A stretch of DNA of 64,000 nucleotides from NCBI GenBank assembly GCA_965276665.1, contig OZ255620.1:2790001-2854000 (forward strand), given 5' to 3'. Shown here in pieces: positions 50,336 to 58,897 of the stretch; within the stretch, counting starts at the first letter, position 1; each line of letters starts with the position of its first letter. The position numbers were made by a program, and so were the translations under genes. The notes under the pieces are model-generated. The model did no database searches and was not told where the DNA came from. It was given only the letters and a program-made list of their open reading frames with translations. The stretch comes from CAWGJC01 sp965276665. GTDB taxonomy: Bacteria > Pseudomonadota > Alphaproteobacteria > Acetobacterales > Acetobacteraceae.

Positions 50336-51286
50336 TCAGATGCTTCCGGCCGGTCTCGCAAGGTGCTCCGCGAGCACGCTCCTCCGGCCGAGCTGCAGCG
50401 CATCGCAGGCGAGGATCAGCGGCGCCGCGTCCACGTCGGACCGCCCGTCGCGCAGCAGCGTCGCGAAATGGTCGTACATCCGGGGATATTCGGCGCGCGT
50501 CCCCTCGGCGACCACCTCGCCGTCGATTCGGAGCCGCGCGCCGCTTTTCTCGAGGCGCAGAACCGTGCCGCTTTCGGTATGCAGCGTGACCTCGCGGATC
50601 TCGCCCGCCTCGCGCCGCCAGTCGAATTCGGCGCGGCCGGCCTCCTCGCGGCCGCCGAGGCCGAATTCCAGCGTGGCCGCGATCGGCGTTGCCGCGTCCT
50701 GCGGCATGAGAAGTGTCGCCGCGCGCACGAAGAGCGGTTCGGGGAGGATGCGCGTCAGGATCGACAGCACGTTGATGCCCGGGTCGAACACGCCGAACCC
50801 GCCCGGCTCCCAGATCCAGGCCTGGCCGGGATGCCATTTAAGGACATCCTCCTTCCAGGCGACCTCGACCCGCGTCACCACCTCCTCGCGGAGCCGCGCG
50901 CGGGCGGCATCGACCGCGTCGGTGTGCTGCGAATGCCAGGCGGTGAACAGCACGCGCCCGGCATGCGCCGCGGCATCGCGCAGCAGCAGCAATTCGGCGA
51001 CGCCGCCGGCGGGCGGCTTCTCGATCAGCACGTGCTTGCCGGCGCCGAGCGCATCATGCGCGATGCGGCGGCGCACCCCGGGCGGGGTGCAGACCGCCAC
51101 CGCGTCGAGCTCCGGCAGGGCCGCCAGCATCTCCCGATGCGAGCGGAACCCAGCAGCGGTGATGCCGGAAAAATCCGCCTGCGGATCGGCGACGCCGATC
51201 AGCGAGAAATCCGGATGCGCGGCGATCGCCGGCAGATGCTGGTCCGTCGCGATCTTCCCGAGCCCGACCACGCCGATACGGTGCAT
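50336..51286 (-). CDS. Gfo/Idh/MocA oxidoreductase, D-galactose/L-arabinose 1-dehydrogenase-like
   Basis: NAD(P)-dependent dehydrogenase of about 316 aa. The Rossmann motif MHRIGVVGLGKIATDQHLPAI is followed by VLIEKPPAGG (catalytic Lys) and FTAWHSQHTDAVDAA, WKEDVLKWHPGQAWIWEPGGFGVFDPGINVLSILT. This segment closely resembles galactose 1-dehydrogenase/arabinose 1-dehydrogenase enzymes that begin non-phosphorylative aldose oxidation. ATG 51286 has GGGAGG 6 bases upstream. The serine-hydrolase gene is 28 bases downstream on the same strand. Confidence 0.88.
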   Translation of the reverse strand: MHRIGVVGLGKIATDQHLPAIAAHPDFSLIGVADPQADFSGITAAGFRSHREMLAALPELDAVAVCTPPGVRRRIAHDALGAGKHVLIEKPPAGGVAELLLLRDAAAHAGRVLFTAWHSQHTDAVDAARARLREEVVTRVEVAWKEDVLKWHPGQAWIWEPGGFGVFDPGINVLSILTRILPEPLFVRAATLLMPQDAATPIAATLEFGLGGREEAGRAEFDWRREAGEIREVTLHTESGTVLRLEKSGARLRIDGEVVAEGTRAEYPRMYDHFATLLRDGRSDVDAAPLILACDALQLGRRSVLAEHLARPAGSI

Positions 51287-51414
51287 GCGCTGCCTCCCCT
51301 TTGCGCCGCATCCTGCCCGAGGCCGGGGCTTCCGCCAAATCGGCATTAAGCTTTTCGAAAGCCCCTGCGCGGGAGGGTGCCGCCGCACAACGATCTCAGC
51401 CCGGGAAGGCACTC

Positions 51415-52306
51415 ATGGCGAGCACCCATATCGTGACATTCACCGGCGACGGCGCGGTCGGCAACTGGTCCGACCCGGCGAACTGGTCGGGCGACAAGCT
51501 GCCCGGCCAGCACACCGCGCTGAACGCCGTCGAGAACGGCACCTCCGCCTTCGACACGCTGATGATGCTCGGCACCGAGACGATCACCGTCAACGGGACG
51601 ATCGACACCAACGCGACCGGCGCCTCCCAGAGCTTCATGATTTGCCAGAACGGCACCGTCGTGCTCACGCCGAGCGCCGCGTTCCATTCCGATGGCGGCT
51701 TCCTCGTCGGCGTGAACGGCCATGGTACGGTGATCGCCGAGGGCACCGGCGCCACGCGGAGCAGCATCACCTCCGTCATCGTGCTGATCGGCCAGCACAC
51801 CGCCGGCGTCGGCAGCGTCACCATCGATGACGCGGTGTGGCACAACACCGGCAGCACGACGGCCGGGAATTTCAACATCGGCGAGCACCAGCGGGTTCGC
51901 CGATAACGGCACGGTGCAGGCCTCCGGCGGCACGCTCGCGATCCACGGCGCGTTCGGCGGCCCGGGCGCGGTCGATCTTGCCGCGGGCAGCACGCTCGAC
52001 CTCAGCGATGCGCAGCTCGCCTTGCCGAAGATCAGCTTCCTTGGCTCCGATTCCACGCTGATCCTGGCGCAGGGCCAGTCGTTCGACGGCGCCCCGGCGC
52101 CGTCGATCGACGGGTTCTCGGTCGGCGATCACATCGCGATGACCGGCATCGATGCGGCGAGCTTCACCGCCGGCAACGGCAAGCTGACGCTGAGCAGCGG
52201 CGGCCATGTGGTCGATACGCTGCATCTCGCCGGCAGCTTCGCGGGCGACAGCTTCTCGGTGCAGCAGGCGAACGGCATGGGGGTGGTCAGCCTCTCGCAT
52301 TCCTGA
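51415..52306 (+). pseudogene. Beta-strand-rich surface/secreted protein, frameshifted
   Basis: The reading frame starts at ATG 51415 with GGAAGG upstream. It encodes repeated Gly/Asp/Thr-rich beta strands (GNWSDPANWSGDKLPGQ, ETITVNGTIDTNATGASQS, GGFLVGVNGHGTVIAEGTGATRSS). The frame stops early at about 51904 after NFNIGEHQRVRR. The same type of sequence continues in another phase from about 51885 (GFADNGTVQASGGTLAIHGAFGG ... SVQQANGMGVVSLSHS). A single-base indel near 51885-51895 therefore splits an original of about 297 aa. It resembles the passenger strands of adhesins but lacks a signal peptide and barrel. Confidence 0.65.
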
Positions 52307-52321
52307 CGCCTGATCGGACGG

Positions 52322-52366
52322 GCGCGCTCCCCGCGGCGGCTGGCCGCCCGGGGCGCGTTTCTGTTT
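52322..52366 (+). terminator. Strong hairpin with T-rich tail after the beta-strand protein gene
   Basis: The arms around 52322-52340 and 52343-52357 pair as an almost continuous GC stem (…CGCGC…CGGCGGC with GCCGCCCGGGGCGCG). TTTCTGTTT follows at 52358-52366. It sits 16 bases after the stop of the beta-strand gene and has the look of a Rho-independent terminator. Confidence 0.6.
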
Positions 52367-52414
52367 GCGGCGGCCCGGCAGGTGCGGGAGCATGCGCCGG
52401 TTGCAGGGGAGCGG

Positions 52415-52957
52415 ATGATGGACGGATCGGACGGCGCGCGGAGCTTCGCCATCGCGCCGCTTACCGCCGAGCCCGGCACATGCGCGCAACTGCGCGACAT
52501 GCTGATCGAGGTGGTGGCCGGCGGCGGCTCGGTGAGCTTCATGCACCCGCTCGCGCCAGCGGAGGCGGGGGCATTCTGGCGCGGCTCGCTGGCGGCGGCG
52601 GCGGCGGGGAAGCGGGTGGTCCTTGGCGCCTGGCAGGGCGAGAGCCTGGCCGGCACCGTCACCCTGCTGCTGGACTACCCGCCCAACCAGCCGCACCGCG
52701 CCGAGATCGCCAAGCTGATGACGCGGGTGCGCCATCGCGGCCAGGGCGTCGCGGCGGCGCTGATGCAGGCGGCCGAACGTCTCGCGGCGGAACGCGGCCG
52801 CACGCTGCTGGTGCTCGACACCGCGACGGAGGGCGGCGCCTCGGCGCTCTACGAAAAGCTCGGCTACGTCCTCGCGGGCGAGATCCCCGATTACGCGCTG
52901 AAGCCGCATGGCGGCCTGACCGGAACGAAGCTCTACTGGAAGCGCATCGGCGCCTGA
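52415..52957 (+). CDS. GNAT-family acetyltransferase
   Basis: About 180 aa. The acetyl-CoA-binding motif appears as IAKLMTRVRHRGQGVAAALMQAAERLAA (Q/RxxGxA pattern), followed by TLLVLDTATEGGASALYEKLGYVLAGEIPDYAL, typical of GNAT enzymes related to YhhY/PhnO-like proteins. GGGGAG is 3 bases before ATG 52415 and 6 before ATG 52418, so either may start. Substrate unknown. It stands alone between a terminator and a patch of gene relics. Confidence 0.88.
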   Translation: MMDGSDGARSFAIAPLTAEPGTCAQLRDMLIEVVAGGGSVSFMHPLAPAEAGAFWRGSLAAAAAGKRVVLGAWQGESLAGTVTLLLDYPPNQPHRAEIAKLMTRVRHRGQGVAAALMQAAERLAAERGRTLLVLDTATEGGASALYEKLGYVLAGEIPDYALKPHGGLTGTKLYWKRIGA

Positions 52958-53029
52958 CAGGGTTCGGATTTGCGGGCAGGACAGCGCTGCCCGGCAGATC
53001 GTCAGGTGACGATTGTCAAGCCATGGACG

Positions 53030-53290
53030 TCCGGTCGCGAGTTCGGCGAGGCGCGCAGAGGGGCGGCGCGGGTTCTCGACCGTCAGCTTGCGGACGAGAT
53101 CGGCCGACAGATGCGGCGGGCTCGCCGCGGCGCCGTCGAACAGCCGGTGCGGATAATCGGTCGAGAACAGCAGCAACTCGTCGGATTGCAGCTGGTCGAG
53201 CAGGCGGCCGATGCCATGCGCGTCCGGCGGCGCATCCATCCGCCGGCGGCCTTGCCCGCGGACGGCCGCCAGTCGGGGCGCGCGCTGATC
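53030..53290 (-). pseudogene. Amidohydrolase C-terminal relic
   Basis: A minus-strand frame shows HGIGRLLDQLQSDELLLFSTDYPHRLFDG, then SADLVRKLTVENPR. This is the recognisable end of an amidohydrolase (amidohydrolase_2, where the STDYPH motif holds a metal ligand). No N-terminal part, no start and no barrel remain; upstream the frame is noise. It is a decayed fragment, one of three in this region. Confidence 0.55.
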
Positions 53291-53299
53291 GGCGAATTC

Positions 53300-53580
53300 G
53301 CGGGATGCTGATGGAGTTGAGCTCTCCCAGGCCGCGCACCCGCACGACCTCCTGCCAATGCCGCGGCAGGCAGAGCAGCAGCGCATCGAGCCCGGGGATC
53401 GCCGGATGGATGTCGAACACCACATCGGCGCCCCAGCCATCGGTGAGCGCACGGATCGCCGCGACCGGGTCCGACGACGCGACATTCACCGTCTCGATGC
53501 CGGCGTAGGTGCCCGCGACGGCGAGCTTCTCGTCCTGCACATCGGTCATCAGCACGCGCGCCGCATCGGGCTGCGATTTC
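53300..53580 (-). pseudogene. Zinc-type alcohol dehydrogenase relic
   Basis: The minus frame from about 53580 reads QPDAARVLMTDVQDEKLAV, then AGIETVNVASSDPVAAIR and LTDGWGADVVFDIHPAIPGLDALLLCLP. This resembles the coenzyme-binding half of medium-chain polyol/alcohol dehydrogenases after the GxGxxG strand, which is missing. The frame then decays. A fragment of about 90 codons remains. Confidence 0.55.
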
Positions 53581-53599
53581 GCCGACGCTTTTCTGGGCG

Positions 53600-53770
53600 G
53601 GCTGCGGGACGGCGCCGACCGCGCTGTTTTGCGCGCATGACGGGCTCGCCGTCACCGCCATCTCGGTGGTCGGCTTCTTCGATTTCGCCGCCGCGACGCA
53701 GATCGTGCCCGCTCTCACCACCATCCGCATCCCCAGCGGAAGATCGGCATCGCGCTGGCTGTCGGGTAAA
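53600..53770 (+). pseudogene. LacI-family regulator C-terminal relic
   Basis: The plus frame reads PTALFCAHDGLAVTA followed by ISVVGFFDFAAATQIVPALTTIRIPSG, the end of a LacI/GalR effector domain (VGFDD...PxLTTI). The helix between the two segments is deleted and no DNA-binding domain is present. Together with the amidohydrolase and dehydrogenase relics it suggests a decayed sugar-catabolism locus. Confidence 0.6.
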
Positions 53771-53828
53771 CCGGCTGGTCGGGGTAATCCGGCTTCCGCA
53801 CGGCGCATGGCTCAGCCATACTTCCCGC

Positions 53829-54599
53829 ATGCCGCCGTTCCGCTTCCTGCTGCCGCTGATGCCGTTGCTCGCTTCAGCCGGTCCGGCGCGGGCGCAGGAT
53901 GCCGGGCTCGATGCGCTCGTGCATGCCTATCCGGCCGAGCTCGCGGGGTACGATGCGCGAAACCTGATCTGGCGCGACGGGACGAGAATGCCGCTCGGCG
54001 CGCCCGCCAAGGGCGATCTCGCGGCGATGCTGCTGACCGGCTCGATCCGCCAGCAGATGGCGATGCCCTACGATGCGCGCGACCTGAGCACCCCGGCTTT
54101 CGGCGCCGATGCCGATCCCGGGCGCATCCGCGACACCGCGTTCTTCGACAAGATGTACGGCGATTGCCGCCGCGGCGAGGTGGCGCCGCGTCTCGTCCCG
54201 GTGGCCTGGCTGCCGCATCTCTGGGGCGGCGTGCTGCGGGTGACGACGGTCAACGGCGTCGCCGAGCAGCTCGCCGCGGTGTCGCGCGAACTCGAAGCCG
54301 CGCCGCCGGAGGTCACCCGCTACCTCTACCCGCCGGGCGGCGGATACAATTGCCGCGCCGTCGCCGATGCCGGGCAGGCGAGCATGCATGGCTGGGGCGC
54401 CGCGGTCGACATCAACGTGGCGCACAGCGATTACTGGCACTGGCACCGCATGGCGGTTACCCCGCGGCCGATCCCCGCGATCATCGTCGAGACCTTCGCC
54501 CGGTACGGCTTCATCTGGGGCGGCAAATGGTCGCATTACGACACCATGCATTTCGAGTACCGGCCGGAACTGCTCGGTGAGACCTCGCCGACGGAGTGA
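53829..54599 (+). CDS. M15-family D-Ala-D-Ala carboxypeptidase-like peptidase
   Basis: Exported zinc peptidase of about 256 aa acting on peptidoglycan stem peptides. Signal peptide MPPFRFLLPLMPLLASAGPARA is followed by the M15C pattern: PPGGGYNCR, SMHGWGAAVDINVAHSDYWHW (His and Asp ligands in HGWGAAVD) and KWSHYDTMHFEYRPELL (third His). The start is ATG 53829 at the end of the relic region. A MAPEG gene follows 24 bases later. Confidence 0.88.
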   Translation: MPPFRFLLPLMPLLASAGPARAQDAGLDALVHAYPAELAGYDARNLIWRDGTRMPLGAPAKGDLAAMLLTGSIRQQMAMPYDARDLSTPAFGADADPGRIRDTAFFDKMYGDCRRGEVAPRLVPVAWLPHLWGGVLRVTTVNGVAEQLAAVSRELEAAPPEVTRYLYPPGGGYNCRAVADAGQASMHGWGAAVDINVAHSDYWHWHRMAVTPRPIPAIIVETFARYGFIWGGKWSHYDTMHFEYRPELLGETSPTE

Positions 54600-54623
54600 A
54601 TCCCATGTCTGCGGAGTGAGCCA

Positions 54624-55016
54624 ATGTCCCAGGAAATCGTGCTGCTCGGCTGGAGCGTCGTGCTCGGCCTCGTGCAGGTCATGCTCGCCGCCGGGGCGCG
54701 CCGGCGGCAGGACGGCCTCGCCTGGGCGATGGGCGCGCGCGACGAGGAACGGCCGCAACCCAAGGGGGTCGGCGGAAGGCTCGTACGCGCGCAGAACAAC
54801 ATGCTGGAGACCTTCCCGTTCTTCGCCGCCGCGATCCTCGCCGCGCATGCGGCCGGGCGGGAGGGTCCGCTCACGCTGATCGGCGCGCATCTCTATTTCT
54901 GGGGCAGGCTGGTCTATGTGCCGCTCTATGCCTCGGGCATTCCGATGGTGCGCTCGATCGTCTGGGGGATCGCCACGATCGGCATCGTTCTGGTGCTGCT
55001 CGCGCTTCTGCAATGA
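54624..55016 (+). CDS. MAPEG-family membrane protein
   Basis: Integral membrane protein of 130 aa with four hydrophobic helices. The MAPEG segment RLVRAQNNMLETFPFFAAAILAAHAAG (the ERxxxNxxE-like region) is followed by GAHLYFWGRLVYVPLYASGIPMVRS. Eukaryotic relatives are glutathione-linked enzymes; the bacterial role of this group is unclear. It follows the M15 peptidase gene and precedes a branched-chain importer operon with a 101-base gap. Confidence 0.88.
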   Translation: MSQEIVLLGWSVVLGLVQVMLAAGARRRQDGLAWAMGARDEERPQPKGVGGRLVRAQNNMLETFPFFAAAILAAHAAGREGPLTLIGAHLYFWGRLVYVPLYASGIPMVRSIVWGIATIGIVLVLLALLQ

Positions 55017-55117
55017 AACCGGCTTGGGAACCCTGCTTGGCATCCTGCTTGGCAAGCGGGGGCGCCGGGTGTTAGGCACACTCAATGTATTAAACATAGG
55101 ACAACTCCGGAGGCCAG

Positions 55118-56323
55118 ATGACGGTCACACTCACCCGGCGTTCCGCGATCGGGGCCGGCGCCGCCGCACTTGCGATGCCCTCCCTCGCGCGCGGGCAATC
55201 GGCCTCCGTGAAGCTCGGCCTGATCCATCCGGTCACCGGCCCGCTCGCCTTTGGCGGCCAGCAATGCCGGCTCGGCGGGCAGACGGCGATCGCCGAGATC
55301 AACGCGGCCGGCGGCATCAAGGCGATGGGCGGCGCGAAGCTCGAGGCGGTGCTCGGCGACGCGCAGGGCCGGCCGGAGATCGCCACCAGCCTCGTCGACC
55401 AGATGGCCGAGCAGGGGGTCGCCGCCTTCACCGGCTGCTATGCGAGCAACCTCTGCCTCGCGGCGACGCAGGCCGCGGCGAAATACGACATCCCGTTCTC
55501 GATCGACAGCGGCATCGCGGATGCGATCACCACGCGCGGCCTCGCCAACACCTTCCGCTTCTTCCCGAACAACAGCACCGCCACCACCGATGCGATCACC
55601 GCGCTCGACACGCTGAACAAGGGCGCCGGCAGCCCGGTGAAGACCGCGATCATCGTGCACGAGGACAGCGAGTTCGGCACCAGCACCGCGAAGCTGCTCG
55701 CCGGCAAGCTGCCGCCGATCGGGATCACCGTGACCGAGCTGATCCCGCATGCGACGCCGACGCGGGATTTCACCAACATCGTGCTGCGGCTGAAGGCCGC
55801 GAAGCCCGATCTCGTCATCATCAGCAACTATCCGAACGAATATCAGCTCCTGCTGCGCACCATGGTGCAGCAGCGCCTCAATCTCGTCGCGGCCTTCTCG
55901 GTTTCCGGCGGCGGCTTCAACCTGCCTTTCGCCAGGCAGCAGCCGACCGTCGCTGCCGACATGATCGATTTCAACCATTGGTACAATCCGCGCGACCCGC
56001 GTAGCCTCGTCTTCCGCAAGCGCATCGAGGATGCCGGCCACGTGTTCGGCTGGGAGGTGCTGTTCGGCTATTTCGCGGTGAAGGTGCTGGCCGATGCGAT
56101 GGAGCGCGCCGGCAGCGCCGACAAGGCGAAGCTGACCGCCGCGATGGCGGCGAGCACCTATGCCGATCATTTCATGCCGTACGGCCCGACGACATTCGTC
56201 AACGGCCAGAACACCGGCGCGCATCCGGTCTGCCTGCAGATCCAGGACGCCGACATCAAATGCATCCTTCCCGCGCAATACGCGGATGCGAAGCCGGTCT
56301 TTCCGCGCCCGAAGGCCGACTGA
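55118..56323 (+). CDS. livJ: Branched-chain amino-acid-type ABC transporter binding protein
   Basis: Periplasmic receptor of 401 aa for a LIV/HAAT-type importer. The Tat/Sec-like leader LTRRSAIGAGAAALAMPSLARG precedes LGLIHPVTGPLAFGGQQ, AINAAGGIKAMGG-like AEINAAGGIKAMGG and EDSEFGTSTAKLL, typical Peripla_BP_6 features. GGAGG lies 4 bases before ATG 55118. An AT-rich ATGT-N5-ACAT dyad at 55085-55097 is a possible promoter operator. The substrate may be an amino acid, amide or short-chain urea-like compound. Confidence 0.9.
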   Translation: MTVTLTRRSAIGAGAAALAMPSLARGQSASVKLGLIHPVTGPLAFGGQQCRLGGQTAIAEINAAGGIKAMGGAKLEAVLGDAQGRPEIATSLVDQMAEQGVAAFTGCYASNLCLAATQAAAKYDIPFSIDSGIADAITTRGLANTFRFFPNNSTATTDAITALDTLNKGAGSPVKTAIIVHEDSEFGTSTAKLLAGKLPPIGITVTELIPHATPTRDFTNIVLRLKAAKPDLVIISNYPNEYQLLLRTMVQQRLNLVAAFSVSGGGFNLPFARQQPTVAADMIDFNHWYNPRDPRSLVFRKRIEDAGHVFGWEVLFGYFAVKVLADAMERAGSADKAKLTAAMAASTYADHFMPYGPTTFVNGQNTGAHPVCLQIQDADIKCILPAQYADAKPVFPRPKAD

Positions 56324-56362
56324 GCCCGGCGTGACCGGGAGCGCCGCCGCGCGTTCGGGCTG

Positions 56363-57229
56363 ATGCTCGACATCGTGCTGCCGGCGCTCGTCGCAGGGCT
56401 GCTCACCGGCGGCGTCTATGCGCTGGTGGCGCTCGGGCTGACCTTGATCTACGGCGTTCTCCATATCGTCAATTTCGCGCATGGCTCGCTGCTGATGATC
56501 GCGATGTTCGGCGCCTGGCTGCTGGCGACCAGGCTGCATCTCGACCCGCTGCTCGCGCTGCCGCTGCTGACCCTGGCGATGTTCGCGATCGGCTGGGCGC
56601 TCTACCGCTTCGTCATCGGCCGCGTCGGGCAGGGCGATGACCGCGCGATCCTGCTGGCGACGCTCGGCGTCGCGGTGGTGCTCGACAATGCGGCGCTGGT
56701 GATCTTCACCGGCGACACGCGCGCGATCGAGACGCCGTATTCCTTCGCCATGCTGGCGGTGGGCACGCTGCTGATCCCGGTCGCGAAGCTCGTCGCCTTT
56801 CTCTGCGCGCTGGCGCTGGCCGGCCTGCTCTGGGCGTTCATGGCGCTCACCGATGCCGGCCGCGCGATCCGCGCCGTCGCGCGCGAGCCGGAGGGCGCGC
56901 GGCTGGTCGGCATCCGGCCGGAGCGCGTCTTCGCGCTGGCCTATGGCATCGGCATCGCCTGCCTCGGCGCGGCCGCCTGCCTGCTGCTGCCGTCCTTTCC
57001 GGTCAGCCCCGATATCGGCAACGAGTTCGTGCTGGTCGCCTTCACCATCGTCGTGCTCGGCGGCATGGGGAGTTTTCCGGGCGCGGTGCTGGGCGGCCTG
57101 CTGATCGGCGTCGCGGAATCGCTCGGCGGCCTCGTGCTCGGCGAATCGCTCGGGCCGATCTGCGTGCCGCTGGTGTTCATCGCGGTGCTGCTGCTGCGCC
57201 CGTCCGGCCTGTTCGGAGCGACGCGGTGA
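56363..57229 (+). CDS. livH: Branched-chain-type ABC permease LivH
   Basis: Inner-membrane permease of 288 aa with about 8 helices. It has LVALGLTLIYGVLHIVNFAHGSLLMI (LivH signature) and GRAIRAVAREPEGARLVGIRPERVFALAYGIG, and ends GESLGPICVPLVFIAVLLLRPSGLFG. Its end overlaps livM by 4 bases (GTGA), so both are coupled. It follows the binding-protein gene after 39 bases. Confidence 0.93.
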   Translation: MLDIVLPALVAGLLTGGVYALVALGLTLIYGVLHIVNFAHGSLLMIAMFGAWLLATRLHLDPLLALPLLTLAMFAIGWALYRFVIGRVGQGDDRAILLATLGVAVVLDNAALVIFTGDTRAIETPYSFAMLAVGTLLIPVAKLVAFLCALALAGLLWAFMALTDAGRAIRAVAREPEGARLVGIRPERVFALAYGIGIACLGAAACLLLPSFPVSPDIGNEFVLVAFTIVVLGGMGSFPGAVLGGLLIGVAESLGGLVLGESLGPICVPLVFIAVLLLRPSGLFGATR

Positions 57230-58170
57230 AGCGCGCGGGAGCGGTGCTGCTCGCGATCGCGGCCTTGCTGCCGTTCGCGACGCCGTCGCAATACCTCGCC
57301 AATCTCGCGCTGCTCACCGCGACCTCGGCCGCCCTCGGCCAGGCCTGGAACATCGCCGGCGGGTTCGGCGGGCTGACCAGCTTCGGCCATGCGGCGTTTT
57401 TCGGGCTCGGCGCCTATGCGGCGGCCATTCTGCAGACCCGCACCGGGCTGAGCCCCTGGCTCGGCCTTCCCCTCGGGGTCGCGGTGGGCGGGCTGGCCGG
57501 CACTCTCATCGGCGCCGCGACCTTCCGCGCCGGGCTGCGCGGCAGCTATTTCGCGCTGGTGACGCTCGCCTTCGCCGAGGCGTTCCGCATTCTCGCCAAC
57601 AGCCTCGACATCACCCGTGCCGGGCTCGGCATCCTGGTGCCGCTCAGGCCGACGCTCGCGAATTTCCAGTTCGCCGATCGCCGCGCCGCCTATGCGGCGG
57701 CGCTGGCGCTGCTCGCCGTGGCGACGCTGATCGCGCAGTGGCTGACACGCAGCCGGTTCGGCGCGCGGCTGATGGCGGCGCGCGAGAATGAGGACGCGGC
57801 GCGCGCGCTGGGCGTGAACGTGGCGCGCACGAAATCCCTTGCGCTCGCGCTCTCCGGCGCGGTCGCCGGCGCGGGCGGCGTGCTCTACGTGCAGAGCTAT
57901 CTCTATCTCGATCCCAACATCGCCTTCGCCTCTTCGCGCAGCGTCGAGATGCTGCTGGTGGCGATGATCGGCGGCGCCGGCACGGTCTGGGGGCCGATCC
58001 TCGGCGCGATCGTGCTGCATGCGATCGCCGATACCGCGCGCACCCTGATCGCGACACCCGGCATCGCGCCGATGCTCTACGGCGTGGTGCTGCTCCTCGT
58101 CATCGGTTTCCTGCCGGGCGGCATCGCCCGGCTCGGCGCCGCGCGGCCGGGGCGTTTCCGCCGTGCTTGA
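57226..58170 (+). CDS. livM: Branched-chain-type ABC permease LivM
   Basis: Inner-membrane permease of 314 aa. The LivM pattern NIAGGFGGLTSFGHAAFFGLGAY, RGSYFALVTLAFAEAFRIL, RFGARLMAARENEDAARALGVNVARTKSLAL and EMLLVAMIGGAGTVWGPILGA is clear. It is the partner of LivH, overlapped by the livG GTG start at 58163 near its end. Confidence 0.93.
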   Translation: MKRAGAVLLAIAALLPFATPSQYLANLALLTATSAALGQAWNIAGGFGGLTSFGHAAFFGLGAYAAAILQTRTGLSPWLGLPLGVAVGGLAGTLIGAATFRAGLRGSYFALVTLAFAEAFRILANSLDITRAGLGILVPLRPTLANFQFADRRAAYAAALALLAVATLIAQWLTRSRFGARLMAARENEDAARALGVNVARTKSLALALSGAVAGAGGVLYVQSYLYLDPNIAFASSRSVEMLLVAMIGGAGTVWGPILGAIVLHAIADTARTLIATPGIAPMLYGVVLLLVIGFLPGGIARLGAARPGRFRRA

Positions 58171-58897
58171 GGTCACCGGCCTCGGCAAGCGGTTCGGCGG
58201 ATTGCAGGCGGTGGGCGGTGTCGATCTCGATGTCGCGGCAGGCAGCATCACCGCGCTGATCGGGCCGAACGGGGCCGGCAAGACGACCTGCTTCGCGATG
58301 ATCGCCGGCTTCATCCGCCCCGATGCCGGCCGCGTCCGCTTCGACGGCGTCGACATCACCGGTGCGCCGCCGGAACGCATCGCGCGCGCCGGCATGGTGC
58401 GCACCTTCCAGATCACGCAACCCTTCGCCGGGCTTTCCGTCGCGGAGAACATCCGCATCGGCGCCTTCCTGCGCATCGCCGATCCGCGCGCGGCGATGGC
58501 GCGGGCGCGGGCGATCGGCACCCGGCTCGGCCTCGCCGCGTTTCTAGACCGCCCGGCCGCGACGCTCACCGTCTCCGGGCGCAAGCGGCTCGAGGTCGCC
58601 CGCGCCCTCGCGACGGAGCCGAAGCTCCTGCTGCTCGACGAGGTGATGGCGGGGCTGAACCCTTCCGAGGTGAACGAGATCGTCGGCGTGGTGCGCGCGG
58701 TGCGCGATGGCGGCGTGACCATTCTGCTGATCGAGCATGTCATGCAGGCCGTCGCCGCCCTCGCCGAACGCGCCTTCGTGCTCGCCGAAGGACAGCGCAT
58801 CGCCGTCGGCGCGCCGGGCGAGATCGCGCGCAACCCGGCCGTGGTCGAGGCCTATCTCGGCCATGGCGCCTCCGCCCACCTCGCCGCCCATGCTTGA
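58163..58897 (+). CDS. livG: Branched-chain-type ABC ATPase LivG
   Basis: ATPase of 244 aa with Walker A GPNGAGKTT, Q-loop RTFQITQPFAGLSVAENI (LivG-like), signature LTVSGRKRLEVARA, Walker B LLLLDEVMAGLNPSEV and H-loop IEHVM. The GTG start 58163 overlaps the livM stop; livF overlaps its own end by 8 bases. The signature is VSGRK in place of the usual LSGGQ/LPYG, a mild deviation also seen in some LivG proteins. Confidence 0.92.
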   Translation: MLEVTGLGKRFGGLQAVGGVDLDVAAGSITALIGPNGAGKTTCFAMIAGFIRPDAGRVRFDGVDITGAPPERIARAGMVRTFQITQPFAGLSVAENIRIGAFLRIADPRAAMARARAIGTRLGLAAFLDRPAATLTVSGRKRLEVARALATEPKLLLLDEVMAGLNPSEVNEIVGVVRAVRDGGVTILLIEHVMQAVAALAERAFVLAEGQRIAVGAPGEIARNPAVVEAYLGHGASAHLAAHA

